From: an uncultured Agathobacter sp.
GTDB taxonomy: Bacteria; Bacillota; Clostridia; Lachnospirales; Lachnospiraceae
Direction of reading: 5' to 3'
Length of the DNA stretch: 64,000 nt
NCBI GenBank assembly: GCA_944381555.1
Contig: CALWLL010000052.1
Location: 1-64,000, forward strand
Below are positions 47,541-56,256 of the stretch, one piece after another (the first letter of the stretch is position 1; each line of letters begins with the position of its first letter). The notes beneath the pieces were generated by a model. It saw nothing but the letters and a program-made list of their open reading frames with translations. It had not been told where the DNA came from and did no database searches. Position numbers and translations under genes: made by a program.

Positions 47541-49301
47541 TTACTGATAATATTGTATTTCAAATTGTAACTCATCCACACCGCGAAAACTGTTGATTTT
47601 TGGAAAATATACAATAGACAATTGTATATTACTCGACACACCGTTCCTTGCAGCCTCTAACTGATTACTGCCAAATTTGTTCTCTATGTATAAAAGAAAA
47701 GCCTCCACATTTCCAAAATAAATTCCTGTAGCAGGCGCACCATTGGCTGTAACCATGCTAAGTTTAACAACATTTCTGTTTTTGCCCATAATCATCAGAC
47801 GCTTAATGCGTACTCCTCTGTCTGCAAAGACAGGTTTGGGATTGTCCTTGCCGAAAGGAGCTAAAATGCCAAGCTCCCGCACCAGTTCTATGGTTACATA
47901 ATCTAACGGCATCGGTACGTCAATACGTATCTTTGGCGTTAGCTGCTCCTCTGTAAGTGCAGCGAGCGCATTGATTCTTTCCCGGAAAATACCAATATTT
48001 TCTTCGGGAAGCGAAAGTCCCGCCGCCATTGGATGTCCGCCGAATTTGGTAAACAAATCCTGACACCTGCACATCTCTTCATACATAGAATATCCTTCTA
48101 TCGAGCGTCCCGAGCCTTTCGCTCCTTCCTCTGCTTTTGTTAAAACAAATACCGGTTTATAATACTTTTCGCGAATCCGTCCGGCAATGATTCCTGCAAT
48201 GCTTTCATGTATATCCGGCAGATAAATCACCAGCACCTTATCTTTCTCGCAGCCATGTTCTTCGTAGAAACGGACTGCCTCTTCTACACCTTCCAGTGTC
48301 AAATCCTTGCGTTCTTCATTGAGTACCACCAGTTCGTTGGCGATAACCGCTGCTTTGTCATAATCTGTCTGAAAAAACAGTTCGACGGCACGTTTTGCAG
48401 TATCTAACCGTCCGCTGGCATTAATACAAGGACCTAATACAAATCCGAAATGAAAGGCATCTATCTGCCCGCGCTCTAATCCGCACTGTGCAATAAGCGC
48501 CCGCATACCTGCATTCGAAGTCTTGTGAATACGTTTTATTCCTTCTTTTACCAAAATGCGGTTTTCTCCTGTCAAAGACATAATATCTCCTACTGTTGCA
48601 AATGCCACATTTTCCAAAAACGCTTCCGCTTCGCAAAAAGGAATCCCAAGACTTTCATATAATACGCACACCACTTTCCATGCCACTGCTGCTCCGCACA
48701 GATTTTTATAAGGATAGGCACATTCTATCTGGTGCGGATTAACAATTGCATCGGCCTGACTTTTTTTATATAACCGTTCCCCGTCCACATCCTCAAATGG
48801 AATTTCATGATGGTCTGTTACCAGTACCGTCATCCCCAATTCTTTAGCATGGGCAATTTCATTGATTGCCGCAATACCATTATCACAGGTCAGAATGGTA
48901 TCTATGCCGTCTTCATACGCCTTGTCAATCAAATCCATATTCAGCCCATAGCCATCATGGATCCGGTCTGGAATCTGAATACTCACAACAGCTTTACAGC
49001 GTTCTAAGGCTGTTTTTAAAATATATGTGGACATCACGCCATCAATGTCATAATCCCCGATAATGCGTATCGTTTTTTTGTGATGAATTTTGTCTGTAAG
49101 GATTTCTGCCAGTTTCTCTGCATCCTTTAACAGATGCGGATTATGTAAATCCTGAATGCTCCCCTGCAAAAACACACGAATATCTTCATCCTCCACCACA
49201 TCCCGGTTGCGGATAATTCTGGCAGTTACCTGATCAATATGGTACTTTTCTCCAATTGCCTTAAAATCTGCCTTCTTATTTTGTACTAACCACTGCTGCA
49301 T
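47541..49301 (-). CDS. recJ: Single-stranded-DNA-specific exonuclease RecJ
   Basis: A 586-residue 5'-3' single-strand exonuclease for recombination and mismatch repair. The DHH phosphoesterase motifs are IRIIGDYDIDGVMSTYIL (about 79-96), LTCDNGIAA, VTDHHEIPFEDVDG (about 146-159) and the DHHA1-type GSGRSIEGYSMYEEM with KFGGHPMAAGLSL. A C-terminal OB-like domain follows, shorter than in E. coli RecJ. It overlaps the end of truA by 26 bases. Confidence 0.93.
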   Translation of the reverse strand: MQQWLVQNKKADFKAIGEKYHIDQVTARIIRNRDVVEDEDIRVFLQGSIQDLHNPHLLKDAEKLAEILTDKIHHKKTIRIIGDYDIDGVMSTYILKTALERCKAVVSIQIPDRIHDGYGLNMDLIDKAYEDGIDTILTCDNGIAAINEIAHAKELGMTVLVTDHHEIPFEDVDGERLYKKSQADAIVNPHQIECAYPYKNLCGAAVAWKVVCVLYESLGIPFCEAEAFLENVAFATVGDIMSLTGENRILVKEGIKRIHKTSNAGMRALIAQCGLERGQIDAFHFGFVLGPCINASGRLDTAKRAVELFFQTDYDKAAVIANELVVLNEERKDLTLEGVEEAVRFYEEHGCEKDKVLVIYLPDIHESIAGIIAGRIREKYYKPVFVLTKAEEGAKGSGRSIEGYSMYEEMCRCQDLFTKFGGHPMAAGLSLPEENIGIFRERINALAALTEEQLTPKIRIDVPMPLDYVTIELVRELGILAPFGKDNPKPVFADRGVRIKRLMIMGKNRNVVKLSMVTANGAPATGIYFGNVEAFLLYIENKFGSNQLEAARNGVSSNIQLSIVYFPKINSFRGVDELQFEIQYYQ

Positions 49302-50034
49302 AATCTACCTGCTTTAACATAAGTCCTTCCGGCGGAGCTGTATAGCCCGCTTTGCTTCTGTCTTTACTTTCTAATATTTCTGTCACGGAATCCGCTGTTC
49401 GTGTTCCGTTTCCCACCTCAATTAAGGTTCCTGTCATAATGCGTACCATATTCTGTAAGAATCCATCTCCCGTATACGAAATAAACATCTCGTTTTCCCG
49501 TTTTTCTATCGAAACAGAAAAAATGGTACGGACTGTAGACTTTTTCATCTTTTTATTACCGCAGAATGCCGCAAAATCATGAGTACCTGACAAATGTTCT
49601 GCCGCGTTTTTCATTGCCTTTACATCAAGGGGGATTGTGTAAGTATACATATATTTCCTTTGAAATACATCTGGAATACTGCTCGTATGGATACGATACA
49701 CATAAGTCTTGCTCAAAGCATGGTATCTGGCATGAAAGCGCTCATCGACCTCATCTATTTTTGTAACCGCAATATCCATTGGCAGATAATGGTTCAAATA
49801 TTCCAGTATCTCTTCGTTTGAAAAATCCCCATCCATATGGAAATTTGCCACCTGTCCAACGGCATGCACACCTGCATCTGTTCTTCCCGAGCCGATTACC
49901 TCAACAGGGTGCCCCGCCAGCTCTTCCAATACTGACTGGAGCTTTCCCTGAATTGTCATATCCGTTTGTTTCTGCACCTGCCAGCCTTTGTATCTTGTTC
50001 CGTCATATTGAACCAAAATTCTATAGTTTTTCAT
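49276..50034 (-). CDS. truA: tRNA pseudouridine(38-40) synthase TruA
   Basis: A 252-residue pseudouridine synthase modifying positions 38-40 of the tRNA anticodon stem-loop. It begins NYRILVQYDGTRYKGWQVQK and has the catalytic Asp in GSGRTDAGVHAVGQVANF (about 50-67). RYHALSKTYVYRI and FLQNMVRIMTGTLIEVGNG follow. There are two consecutive ATG codons; the second (50034) has the better spacing to AGAGGT. It is translationally coupled to recJ. Confidence 0.93.
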   Translation of the reverse strand: MKNYRILVQYDGTRYKGWQVQKQTDMTIQGKLQSVLEELAGHPVEVIGSGRTDAGVHAVGQVANFHMDGDFSNEEILEYLNHYLPMDIAVTKIDEVDERFHARYHALSKTYVYRIHTSSIPDVFQRKYMYTYTIPLDVKAMKNAAEHLSGTHDFAAFCGNKKMKKSTVRTIFSVSIEKRENEMFISYTGDGFLQNMVRIMTGTLIEVGNGTRTADSVTEILESKDRSKAGYTAPPEGLMLKQVDYAAVVSTK

Positions 50035-50227
50035 CATACCTCTTTATTCGTTTGTCGGTTTCCTATCAATTCGTCTTTTTCGGATTCTGCATATCTTACC
50101 ATACCATTATGAGGATTCTTTAGGTAATATTCATAATATACATCTCAAATGCATTTATGCGTTCTTCTCGCTTGCGCTCATTATATCATATCCGGCTTCT
50201 ATAAAAAATGAAAAAATCCATAAAAAC

Positions 50228-51535
50228 TTATTGCAGCTCTGCGATTCGTGTTACTGCTACATAAATATTGGAAATCTCATACCATGTATTATAATCTACC
50301 ACGCCTGTTACAGGCAACCCGAATACTGATTGAAAAACTTCTACCGCTTCTCTTGTCGACGGACCATATACACCATCTGCCCGAATGGTTGGAATTGCCG
50401 GATATGCTCTGGAGATTCTTGCAAGCTGCTCCTGTAACTGCCTTACCTTATCTCCCGTTGCTCCAAGTCCCAAATTGTATCCCGGCCATGATGCAGGAAT
50501 ACCTGAAATTCCTTCTGCCACATTGATATACATATCGCTGCCATAGAAATACCTTAATATTTCAATTGCAGAATAGCCTTGGTCACCAAGATATTTACTT
50601 CCCCATTGTGTCATCCAGTTTGGACAGCTAACTTTGTTTCCATCACAATACTGTGTCAAAATCGGCTGGGTAATTCCCGGACGTGACAAATAGTTTTCAA
50701 ACTGCTCATCAACAATCCTTGAGATACTCTGATAGTAGTTTCTACCCGGAATAAACATATGGTCATATGCGGTTGAAGATGTAATTGTAAACTGGTATCC
50801 TTTGCCCCTGTACCACTCTGTATACACGCGGTTTAATGTAAAAGACATAATTGCCAGAACATTTGCACGGATTGTGGCATCCGGCCATGTAGCATAGATT
50901 TCACTGGAAGCTACATTTTTAATGTAGTCCCGATAACGCACATAATAATCTCTTGCCGTATAGTCTCCCGGTGTTCCATCATGTACTACAATATATTCCG
51001 GGATAACTACCCTGCTAAGTACGATTTCCCCTGTATCAGTAACTGTTTTTACCTCTTCCTCTGGAATCTTTGGCGGATATTCGGCGTATAACGTATGAGG
51101 TCCAATTACAATGTTATCCTCTGCCGTCCCACTTGTATCCAATGTCTCCATCTGAACCGGCTGCTCGGATATCTGCTGAGACATTAGCTCAATCCCGGAA
51201 ATTTCAATCTCTTTGAACCCCTCTGCCTGAACAATAATCGAATATTCCGCATAAGGCTGTCTGTCCTGTGGCTGCATGGAATACTCCAATGGAGGTGTTC
51301 TAAGTGTAATCGGCTGCGCATTTCCTGAACTGTCTGTCGTTAATTCCCCCACAATATCCTGTGGACCGCCCGTATACGTTACGATGATTCTTGCATTAGA
51401 AATTGGTGTTCCGTCCGACTTAGAAGCAACTCTCACACGAAGCTGTCCCTCATCAATCTGATCCTGAAGAGGGGTTACATCTTCAGCAGCACGCAGTATC
51501 GCGTTATCCTTGGTAGTCCTTCTATTTAGGTTCAT
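50228..51535 (-). CDS. SleC-like spore cortex-lytic protein with peptidoglycan-binding domain
   Basis: A 435-residue protein. The N-terminal part (about 25-110) is a beta domain like a carboxypeptidase regulatory fold (LRVRVASKSDGTPISNARIIVTYTG). The middle (about 195-340) resembles the SpoIID-fold lytic domain of SleC: RDYIKNVASSEIYATWPDATIRANVLAIMSFTLNRVYTEWYRGKGYQFTITSSTAYD, then QYCDG and QWGSKYLGDQGYSAIEILRYFYG. A peptidoglycan-binding domain-1 (about 355-425, LGLGATGDKVRQLQEQL, DGVYGPSTREAVEVFQ) closes it. SleC cleaves spore cortex during germination in Clostridia. No signal peptide is seen. The ATG at 51535 follows AGGAG. Confidence 0.82.
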   Translation of the reverse strand: MNLNRRTTKDNAILRAAEDVTPLQDQIDEGQLRVRVASKSDGTPISNARIIVTYTGGPQDIVGELTTDSSGNAQPITLRTPPLEYSMQPQDRQPYAEYSIIVQAEGFKEIEISGIELMSQQISEQPVQMETLDTSGTAEDNIVIGPHTLYAEYPPKIPEEEVKTVTDTGEIVLSRVVIPEYIVVHDGTPGDYTARDYYVRYRDYIKNVASSEIYATWPDATIRANVLAIMSFTLNRVYTEWYRGKGYQFTITSSTAYDHMFIPGRNYYQSISRIVDEQFENYLSRPGITQPILTQYCDGNKVSCPNWMTQWGSKYLGDQGYSAIEILRYFYGSDMYINVAEGISGIPASWPGYNLGLGATGDKVRQLQEQLARISRAYPAIPTIRADGVYGPSTREAVEVFQSVFGLPVTGVVDYNTWYEISNIYVAVTRIAELQ

Positions 51536-51600
51536 AATTTCTCCTATATTTTGCTTTCCCAACATTCTATGCATGGTCTTAAGAAGAGGTGCATAAATAA

Positions 51601-51630
51601 TTGCATAAGATTATTACAATTTGATATAAT
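51601..51630 (+). promoter_or_regulatory. Promoter of the flavin reductase gene
   Basis: TTGCAT (51601-51606), 18 bases, TATAAT (51625-51630), about 30 bases before the start codon. Confidence 0.65.
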
Positions 51631-51662
51631 ATAAAAAACATTTCAAAAGAGAGGTTCTTACT

Positions 51663-52169
51663 ATGCATACATTCCAACCATATCCAATCATACTATTAGA
51701 AATGAATCCATTTACCAAAATTGGTAAAGAATGGGCGCTTGTCACCGCAGGAAACAAGCAAAAATGTAATACCATGACTGTATCCTGGGGCGGCTTAGGT
51801 GTCATCTGGGGAAAAGACGTGGTTTACATTTTTGTCAGGGACTCCAGATATACCAAAGAATTTCTTGATAACGGAGAGTTTTTCTCATTATCCTTTTTTG
51901 ATAACTCATACCGCAAAGCACTTGCGTATTGCGGTGCAAATTCCGGGCGGGATGAAGATAAATGGAAACAGGCAGGTCTTACTCCTGCTTACCGCCACAG
52001 TATACCCTATCCTGATGAAGCCAACCTTGTAATGCTCTGCAAAAAATTGGCTGCCGTTCCAATACCGGAAGAATCTTTTGCAGATGAAACTATTATGGAG
52101 ACATGGTACAAAGACAAAGATATGCATACTATGTATATCGGTGAAATATATGAAGTGATGGCCAGATAG
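51663..52169 (+). CDS. Flavin reductase-like protein
   Basis: A 168-residue FMN-binding split-barrel protein of the flavin reductase family. WALVTAGNKQKCNTMTVSWGGLGVIWGKDVVYIFVRDSRYTKEFLDNGEFFSLSFF matches the FMN-binding strands and loops. Members reduce free flavins or act as flavin-dependent oxidoreductases. It stands alone on the plus strand, and its 3' end is built into the terminator stem that follows. Confidence 0.85.
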   Translation: MHTFQPYPIILLEMNPFTKIGKEWALVTAGNKQKCNTMTVSWGGLGVIWGKDVVYIFVRDSRYTKEFLDNGEFFSLSFFDNSYRKALAYCGANSGRDEDKWKQAGLTPAYRHSIPYPDEANLVMLCKKLAAVPIPEESFADETIMETWYKDKDMHTMYIGEIYEVMAR

Positions 52170-52187
52170 CCATCACTTCATGCTTTT
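52152..52187. terminator. Terminator overlapping the flavin reductase stop codon
   Basis: GAAGTGATGGC and GCCATCACTTC form a perfect 11-bp stem with loop CAGATA; the 5' arm is coding sequence and the TAG stop straddles the loop and 3' arm. A T-run follows at 52182-52186. It also faces the 3' end of ilvH. Confidence 0.85.
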
Positions 52188-52209
52188 TAGATATTCATTT
52201 ATTCGATTT

Positions 52210-52713
52210 CTAACGATTCTTTGTACTGATTGATTCAATCGCTACTGCACCGCCGCGTACAATATTGATACGTTTGAACCTTTTCTTAAGAAGGGCAATC
52301 AGTTCGTTGTTTTTACGCTCAATCAGTTTACATTCCAACAACACGCTGTCCACACCGATATCCACCACATCAACCGTAAATACCTGTGCAATCTGAAACA
52401 CCTCTGCTTTTTCCTCCGGTGTGATACTGTTTACTTTTACATACAGCAGTTCCTTCATGTGCGTAGGCGTATCGGTAAGGTCCATTACCTTAATGACTTC
52501 TACCATACGGTTTAGCTGTTTTTTTACCTGCTCAAAAGTAACATCATCACTGGTAACCCCAATTGTCATACGCGAAACGGTTTCATCTTCTGTCGTACCC
52601 ACCGTTAAGGAATGCAGGTTGTAGGATTTTCCCGCAAAAAGCCCTGCAACCTTGGCAAGTACGCCGACTTCGTTTTCTACATACATTGCAATCCATCTAT
52701 TCTTCATTGTCAT
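52210..52713 (-). CDS. ilvH: Acetolactate synthase small (regulatory) subunit
   Basis: A 167-residue regulatory subunit of acetohydroxyacid synthase giving valine feedback control. An ACT domain opens it (RWIAMYVENEVGVLAKVAGLFAGKSYNLHSLTVGTTEDETVSRMTIGV), followed by the C-terminal ferredoxin-like half (YVKVNSITPEEKAEVFQIAQVFTVDVVDIG). The length fits IlvH. It is 12 bases after ilvB with AGGAGG before the ATG. Confidence 0.95.
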   Translation of the reverse strand: MTMKNRWIAMYVENEVGVLAKVAGLFAGKSYNLHSLTVGTTEDETVSRMTIGVTSDDVTFEQVKKQLNRMVEVIKVMDLTDTPTHMKELLYVKVNSITPEEKAEVFQIAQVFTVDVVDIGVDSVLLECKLIERKNNELIALLKKRFKRINIVRGGAVAIESISTKNR

Positions 52714-52725
52714 GGCTTTTTCCTC

Positions 52726-54447
52726 CTACTTTAAAATCATTTCACTCATTGGATTTCCTCCCTTAACCATCGGAAGGACAATTTCATCGGTGGAAATCAT
52801 AAATTCGATAATGGTCGGAGCATCTTTGTGCTTTTTCGCTTCCGCAAATGCCGCGTCAATATCTTCTTCTTTTTCAACACGTATTCCGTAAGCGCCATAG
52901 CTTTCCGCCAGCTTGACAAAATCCGGCGTATACGGCGGACATGCAGGATTTGGTCCCTTGCATTCTCTCGGACAGGAGGCACGTTTTCTAAGGCAGGTAG
53001 CGCTATAGCGTTTGCCGTAGAATAACTGCTGCATTTGACGAACCATACCTAAATAATAATTATTTAATACACATACGGTTACAGCAGCTCCCTGTGTTAC
53101 TGCGGTTGCCATCTCCTGAATATTCATCTGCATTCCGCCGTCACCCGAAATACATACAACATCCCTATCCGGGTTTGCAATCTTTGCACCGATAGCTGCC
53201 GGGAATCCAAATCCCATCGTTCCAAGTCCGCCGGAAGTAAGCATCTGATTATTATAACCAAGTTCAAGGTACTGTGTTGCCCACATCTGATGCTGCCCTA
53301 CGTCTGTTACATAGATTCCGTCCGGGTAATTTTTATTGATATGCTCCATAATCATCTGCGGAGTCATCCCCTTATCGCGGCGCATTTCCATCGGATTTTC
53401 CGCTTCCCATGCGGCGATTTCTTCCATCCAGCTCTTTGTTTTCTTAGGCTCTGCCCATTCGAGCATCTTCTCAAGTGCCAGTTTTGCATCCGATACGACA
53501 GGTACATCTACCACTACATTACGGGAGATGGATGCAGTATCGATATCAATGTGAATAATCTGTGCTTTTGGCGCAAACTCATTCAAATCCCCGGTAATCC
53601 TATCGTTAAAACGGGTACCAATGGAAAACAGCACGTCGCATTCGCTGACCGCTTTATTTGCCGCATATCTGCCATGCATACCGCAATTTCCTATGTAAAG
53701 CTCATGGGTTGTCGGAATCGCGCCCTTTCCCATAATCGTGGTTACCACAGGAACCTTCATTTTTTCTGCAAAATCCTGCAATACGTCATTTGCCTTCGCA
53801 AGGTTAATTCCTCCGCCGGCTAATATCAGAGGCTTCTTCCCTCCTTTTAAAAGTTTGAAGGCCTTTTTCAACTGTCCAACGTGAACGCTTGCATTTGGCT
53901 TGTATCCCCGGATATCTACATAGGAAGGATAGACTGCGGAACCGATTTCCGTCTGAATATTTTTAGGAATATCAATGAGTACAGGACCCGGTTTTCCCGT
54001 GCTTGCAATCTGGAATGCCATCTTGATGATTCTGCCAAGGTCTTCCCGCCTTCTGACTGTTACACCATATTTGGTAATACTTCTGGTCATACCCACGATA
54101 TCAACCTCTTGGAAAGCATCGTTTCCAATCAGGTTTAAAGGCACCTGACCGGTAAAACAGACAAGCGGAATATTATCATAATGCGCATCTGCAAGTCCAG
54201 TTATAATGTTCGTAGCACCAGGACCGCTTGTAACAAGACATACGCCCACCCTGCCTGTGGATTTTGCATACCCTTCTGCTTCATGGATTAACCCCTGCTC
54301 ATGACGCGGCAGGATTACCCGAATAGAATCCTGCTTATATAATTCATCAAATAAATCGGTAACTGTTCCTCCGGGATACCCGAAGATGGTATCAACCCCT
54401 TCTTCTATCAAGGCTTTTACAAACAACTTTCTTCCTGTAATATCCAT
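52726..54447 (-). CDS. ilvB: Acetolactate synthase large (catalytic) subunit with Cys-rich insertion
   Basis: A 573-residue ThDP enzyme for the first common step of branched-chain amino acid synthesis. Marks are the catalytic Glu in FGYPGGTVTDLFDELY and RHEQGLIHEAEGYAKSTGRVG, and the ThDP-binding GDGGMQMNIQEMATAV with LNNYYLGMVRQMQQLFYGKRYS. Between RYS and the usual PDFVKLAESYG is an extra stretch of about 22 residues with four cysteines (CLRKRASC, CKGPNPAC). The ATG at 54447 follows GAGGTG; an ATG 7 codons earlier has no ribosome site. Confidence 0.95.
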   Translation of the reverse strand: MDITGRKLFVKALIEEGVDTIFGYPGGTVTDLFDELYKQDSIRVILPRHEQGLIHEAEGYAKSTGRVGVCLVTSGPGATNIITGLADAHYDNIPLVCFTGQVPLNLIGNDAFQEVDIVGMTRSITKYGVTVRRREDLGRIIKMAFQIASTGKPGPVLIDIPKNIQTEIGSAVYPSYVDIRGYKPNASVHVGQLKKAFKLLKGGKKPLILAGGGINLAKANDVLQDFAEKMKVPVVTTIMGKGAIPTTHELYIGNCGMHGRYAANKAVSECDVLFSIGTRFNDRITGDLNEFAPKAQIIHIDIDTASISRNVVVDVPVVSDAKLALEKMLEWAEPKKTKSWMEEIAAWEAENPMEMRRDKGMTPQMIMEHINKNYPDGIYVTDVGQHQMWATQYLELGYNNQMLTSGGLGTMGFGFPAAIGAKIANPDRDVVCISGDGGMQMNIQEMATAVTQGAAVTVCVLNNYYLGMVRQMQQLFYGKRYSATCLRKRASCPRECKGPNPACPPYTPDFVKLAESYGAYGIRVEKEEDIDAAFAEAKKHKDAPTIIEFMISTDEIVLPMVKGGNPMSEMILK

Positions 54448-54479
54448 GACTAACACCTCATTTTCCATATTTGCCCAGT

Positions 54480-54971
54480 TTATTTTATCTTTTCATATCT
54501 GTAGAAGAAAAACTCCAAATCAAAATAAGTCTGCTCTTCACTATCTGCAACAATCTTCCACTCCGGCTTCTCATCCAGATTTGGAAAATACGCATCTGCA
54601 TCATATTCATATTCAATCTTGGTAATGTGCGCGACATCACAATCATCTACAAGTGCCTTGTAAATCTGCTCTCCACCAATAATGTAAATATCTTCACTCT
54701 TATATTTCTTTAATTCCTCGCGCAATTCCTCCATAGAGTGAACTACGATTGCATCCTTTACCTCGTATTTTGGATTACGGCTAAGTACAATATTGGTACG
54801 GTTTTTAAGCGGAAGTCCATTCGGAAAGCTTTCTAATGTTTTTCTTCCCATTACTACCACTTTACCCGTCGTTGTTTCCCTGAAAAATTTCTGATCCATT
54901 GGAATCCGCACCAAAAGCTGGTTGTTTTTGCCGATAGCCCAATTCTTATCTACTGCTGCGATTAAATTCAT
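54480..54971 (-). CDS. folA: Dihydrofolate reductase
   Basis: A 163-residue NADPH-dependent DHFR regenerating tetrahydrofolate. The N-terminal LIAAVDKNWAIGKNNQLL, the NADPH loop VVVMGRKTLESFP, IVLSRNP and YIIGGEQIYKALVDDCDVAHITKI are diagnostic. It is 40 bases after thyA, whose reaction produces dihydrofolate, and 32 bases before the ilvB start. Confidence 0.95.
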   Translation of the reverse strand: MNLIAAVDKNWAIGKNNQLLVRIPMDQKFFRETTTGKVVVMGRKTLESFPNGLPLKNRTNIVLSRNPKYEVKDAIVVHSMEELREELKKYKSEDIYIIGGEQIYKALVDDCDVAHITKIEYEYDADAYFPNLDEKPEWKIVADSEEQTYFDLEFFFYRYEKIK

Positions 54972-55011
54972 GCTTTTTCCTCTCTTTAACTTATTTGCTC
55001 TCTGTTATGCA

Positions 55012-55860
55012 TCAAATAGCAATTGGAATATTTTTAATCTGTTCCCCTGTCACATAATCTATCAGCTTAATATCATCTGTCGTAAACTGATAAAAATCCT
55101 TAATCATGGGATTCATCCAGAATTTTGGCGCCGGATACTGTTCTCTTTGAATGAGTTCTTTTACGATTGGAATATGCCGGTCGTAAATATGCGCATCTGC
55201 AATCACATGCACCAGTTCCCCTACCTGCATACCGCACACCTGTGCAAGCATATGAACCAAAACGGCATACTGACACACATTCCAGTTGTTAGCCGCAAGC
55301 ACATCCTGCGAACGCTGGTTTAAGATTGCATTCAATACTAATTTATCTTCACCCGGTCTTTGCGTTACGTTAAATGTCATGCTATACGCGCATGGATACA
55401 GATGCATTTCATGTAAATCCTGATGTACATAAATATTGGTCATAATACGACGGCTGAACGGATTATTCTTTAAGTCATAGATGACTCTGTCCACCTGATC
55501 CATCATACCTTCTTTGTACTGGTGTTTTACTCCCATCTGATACCCATAAGCCTTACCGATAGAACCTGTTTCATCAGCCCATTCATCCCAGATATGACCT
55601 TTTAAATCATGGATATTGTTGGATTTTCTCTGCCAGATCCAAAGCAGCTCATCCACACAGGTCTTAATGGCAGTCTTGCGAAGCGTAAGCGCCGGAAATT
55701 CCTTCGACAAATCATAGCGGTTTACTACCCCGAATTTTTTGATGGTATACGCGCTTGTTCCGTCTTCCCAGACTGGACGAACCTTTTCCCCCTCTGTACT
55801 GGTTCCGTTCTCTATAATGTCTTTACACATCTCTACAAATACTTTATCCGCGTAGCTCAT
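55012..55860 (-). CDS. thyA: Thymidylate synthase
   Basis: A 282-residue ThyA methylating dUMP with methylene-tetrahydrofolate. The catalytic Cys is in LYPCAYSMTFNV and the dUMP-binding segment is NQRSQDVLAANNWNVCQYAVL. HVIADAHIYDRHIP is the C-terminal signature. The ATG at 55860 (MSYADKVF) follows AAGGAGA; an upstream in-frame start adds 11 residues across that site. It is first of a thyA-folA-ilvB-ilvH unit. Confidence 0.94.
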   Translation of the reverse strand: MSYADKVFVEMCKDIIENGTSTEGEKVRPVWEDGTSAYTIKKFGVVNRYDLSKEFPALTLRKTAIKTCVDELLWIWQRKSNNIHDLKGHIWDEWADETGSIGKAYGYQMGVKHQYKEGMMDQVDRVIYDLKNNPFSRRIMTNIYVHQDLHEMHLYPCAYSMTFNVTQRPGEDKLVLNAILNQRSQDVLAANNWNVCQYAVLVHMLAQVCGMQVGELVHVIADAHIYDRHIPIVKELIQREQYPAPKFWMNPMIKDFYQFTTDDIKLIDYVTGEQIKNIPIAI

Positions 55861-56040
55861 GTTCTTCTCCTTATCTATACCTGTTACCGCCATATTAGAA
55901 TGTGGCTTATCATAGTCATCTTAACTACATATTGTACTGAAATCGAAAACTAAAATCAAGAATAATAAGTACTTTATCCTATATAAAATAATTATGGCAA
56001 TTATAGAACAATGTGTGCGCCTGACGCACACTTTCGCATT

Positions 56041-56110
56041 TTTTATATCATAGGAAAGTCATTTTCTTTTACATGTTAATGCATCACGGTCTTCCGTATG
56101 ATATAAAAAA
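56041..56110. repeat. Facing pair of the dispersed TATCATAGGAAAG repeat
   Basis: A plus-strand copy (56046-56058) and a longer minus-strand copy (56075-56110) face each other, making an imperfect inverted repeat of about 70 bases. The plus-strand copy follows a hairpin GTGTGCG/CGCACAC (56013-56031) and a T-run; the minus-strand copy follows the T-run of the tRNA terminator. No gene lies between. Confidence 0.6.
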
Positions 56111-56130
56111 AAGAAACACTTCCGTGTTTC
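56104..56130 (-). terminator. Terminator of the tRNA-Gly pair
   Basis: GAAACAC and GTGTTTC form a 7-bp stem with a four-base loop, followed on the minus strand by eight T residues, six bases after the second tRNA gene. Confidence 0.85.
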
Positions 56131-56136
56131 TATAAG

Positions 56137-56209
56137 AGCGATAGACGGGGCTCGAACCCGCGGTCTCGACCTTGGCAAGGTCGCGCGTTACCAACTACGC
56201 CACTATCGC
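56137..56209 (-). tRNA. tRNA-Gly (GCC), downstream copy
   Basis: A 73-base cloverleaf read on the minus strand: acceptor GCGATAG/CTATCGC with discriminator T, D-arm region GTAGTTGGTA, anticodon stem CGACC/GGTCG with loop TTGCCAA (anticodon GCC), and T-arm GCGGGTTCGAGCCCCGT. CCA is not encoded. It is identical to the copy 47 bases away. Confidence 0.96.
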
Positions 56210-56256
56210 GTATATGAAATTTCAAGAACCACTTATAGTTGTCATGATTCTATGAG

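Noticed and set aside
54448-54479. T-box or ilv leader peptide before ilvB
   Set aside because: Only 32 bases separate folA and ilvB, too few for a T-box or an attenuator peptide.
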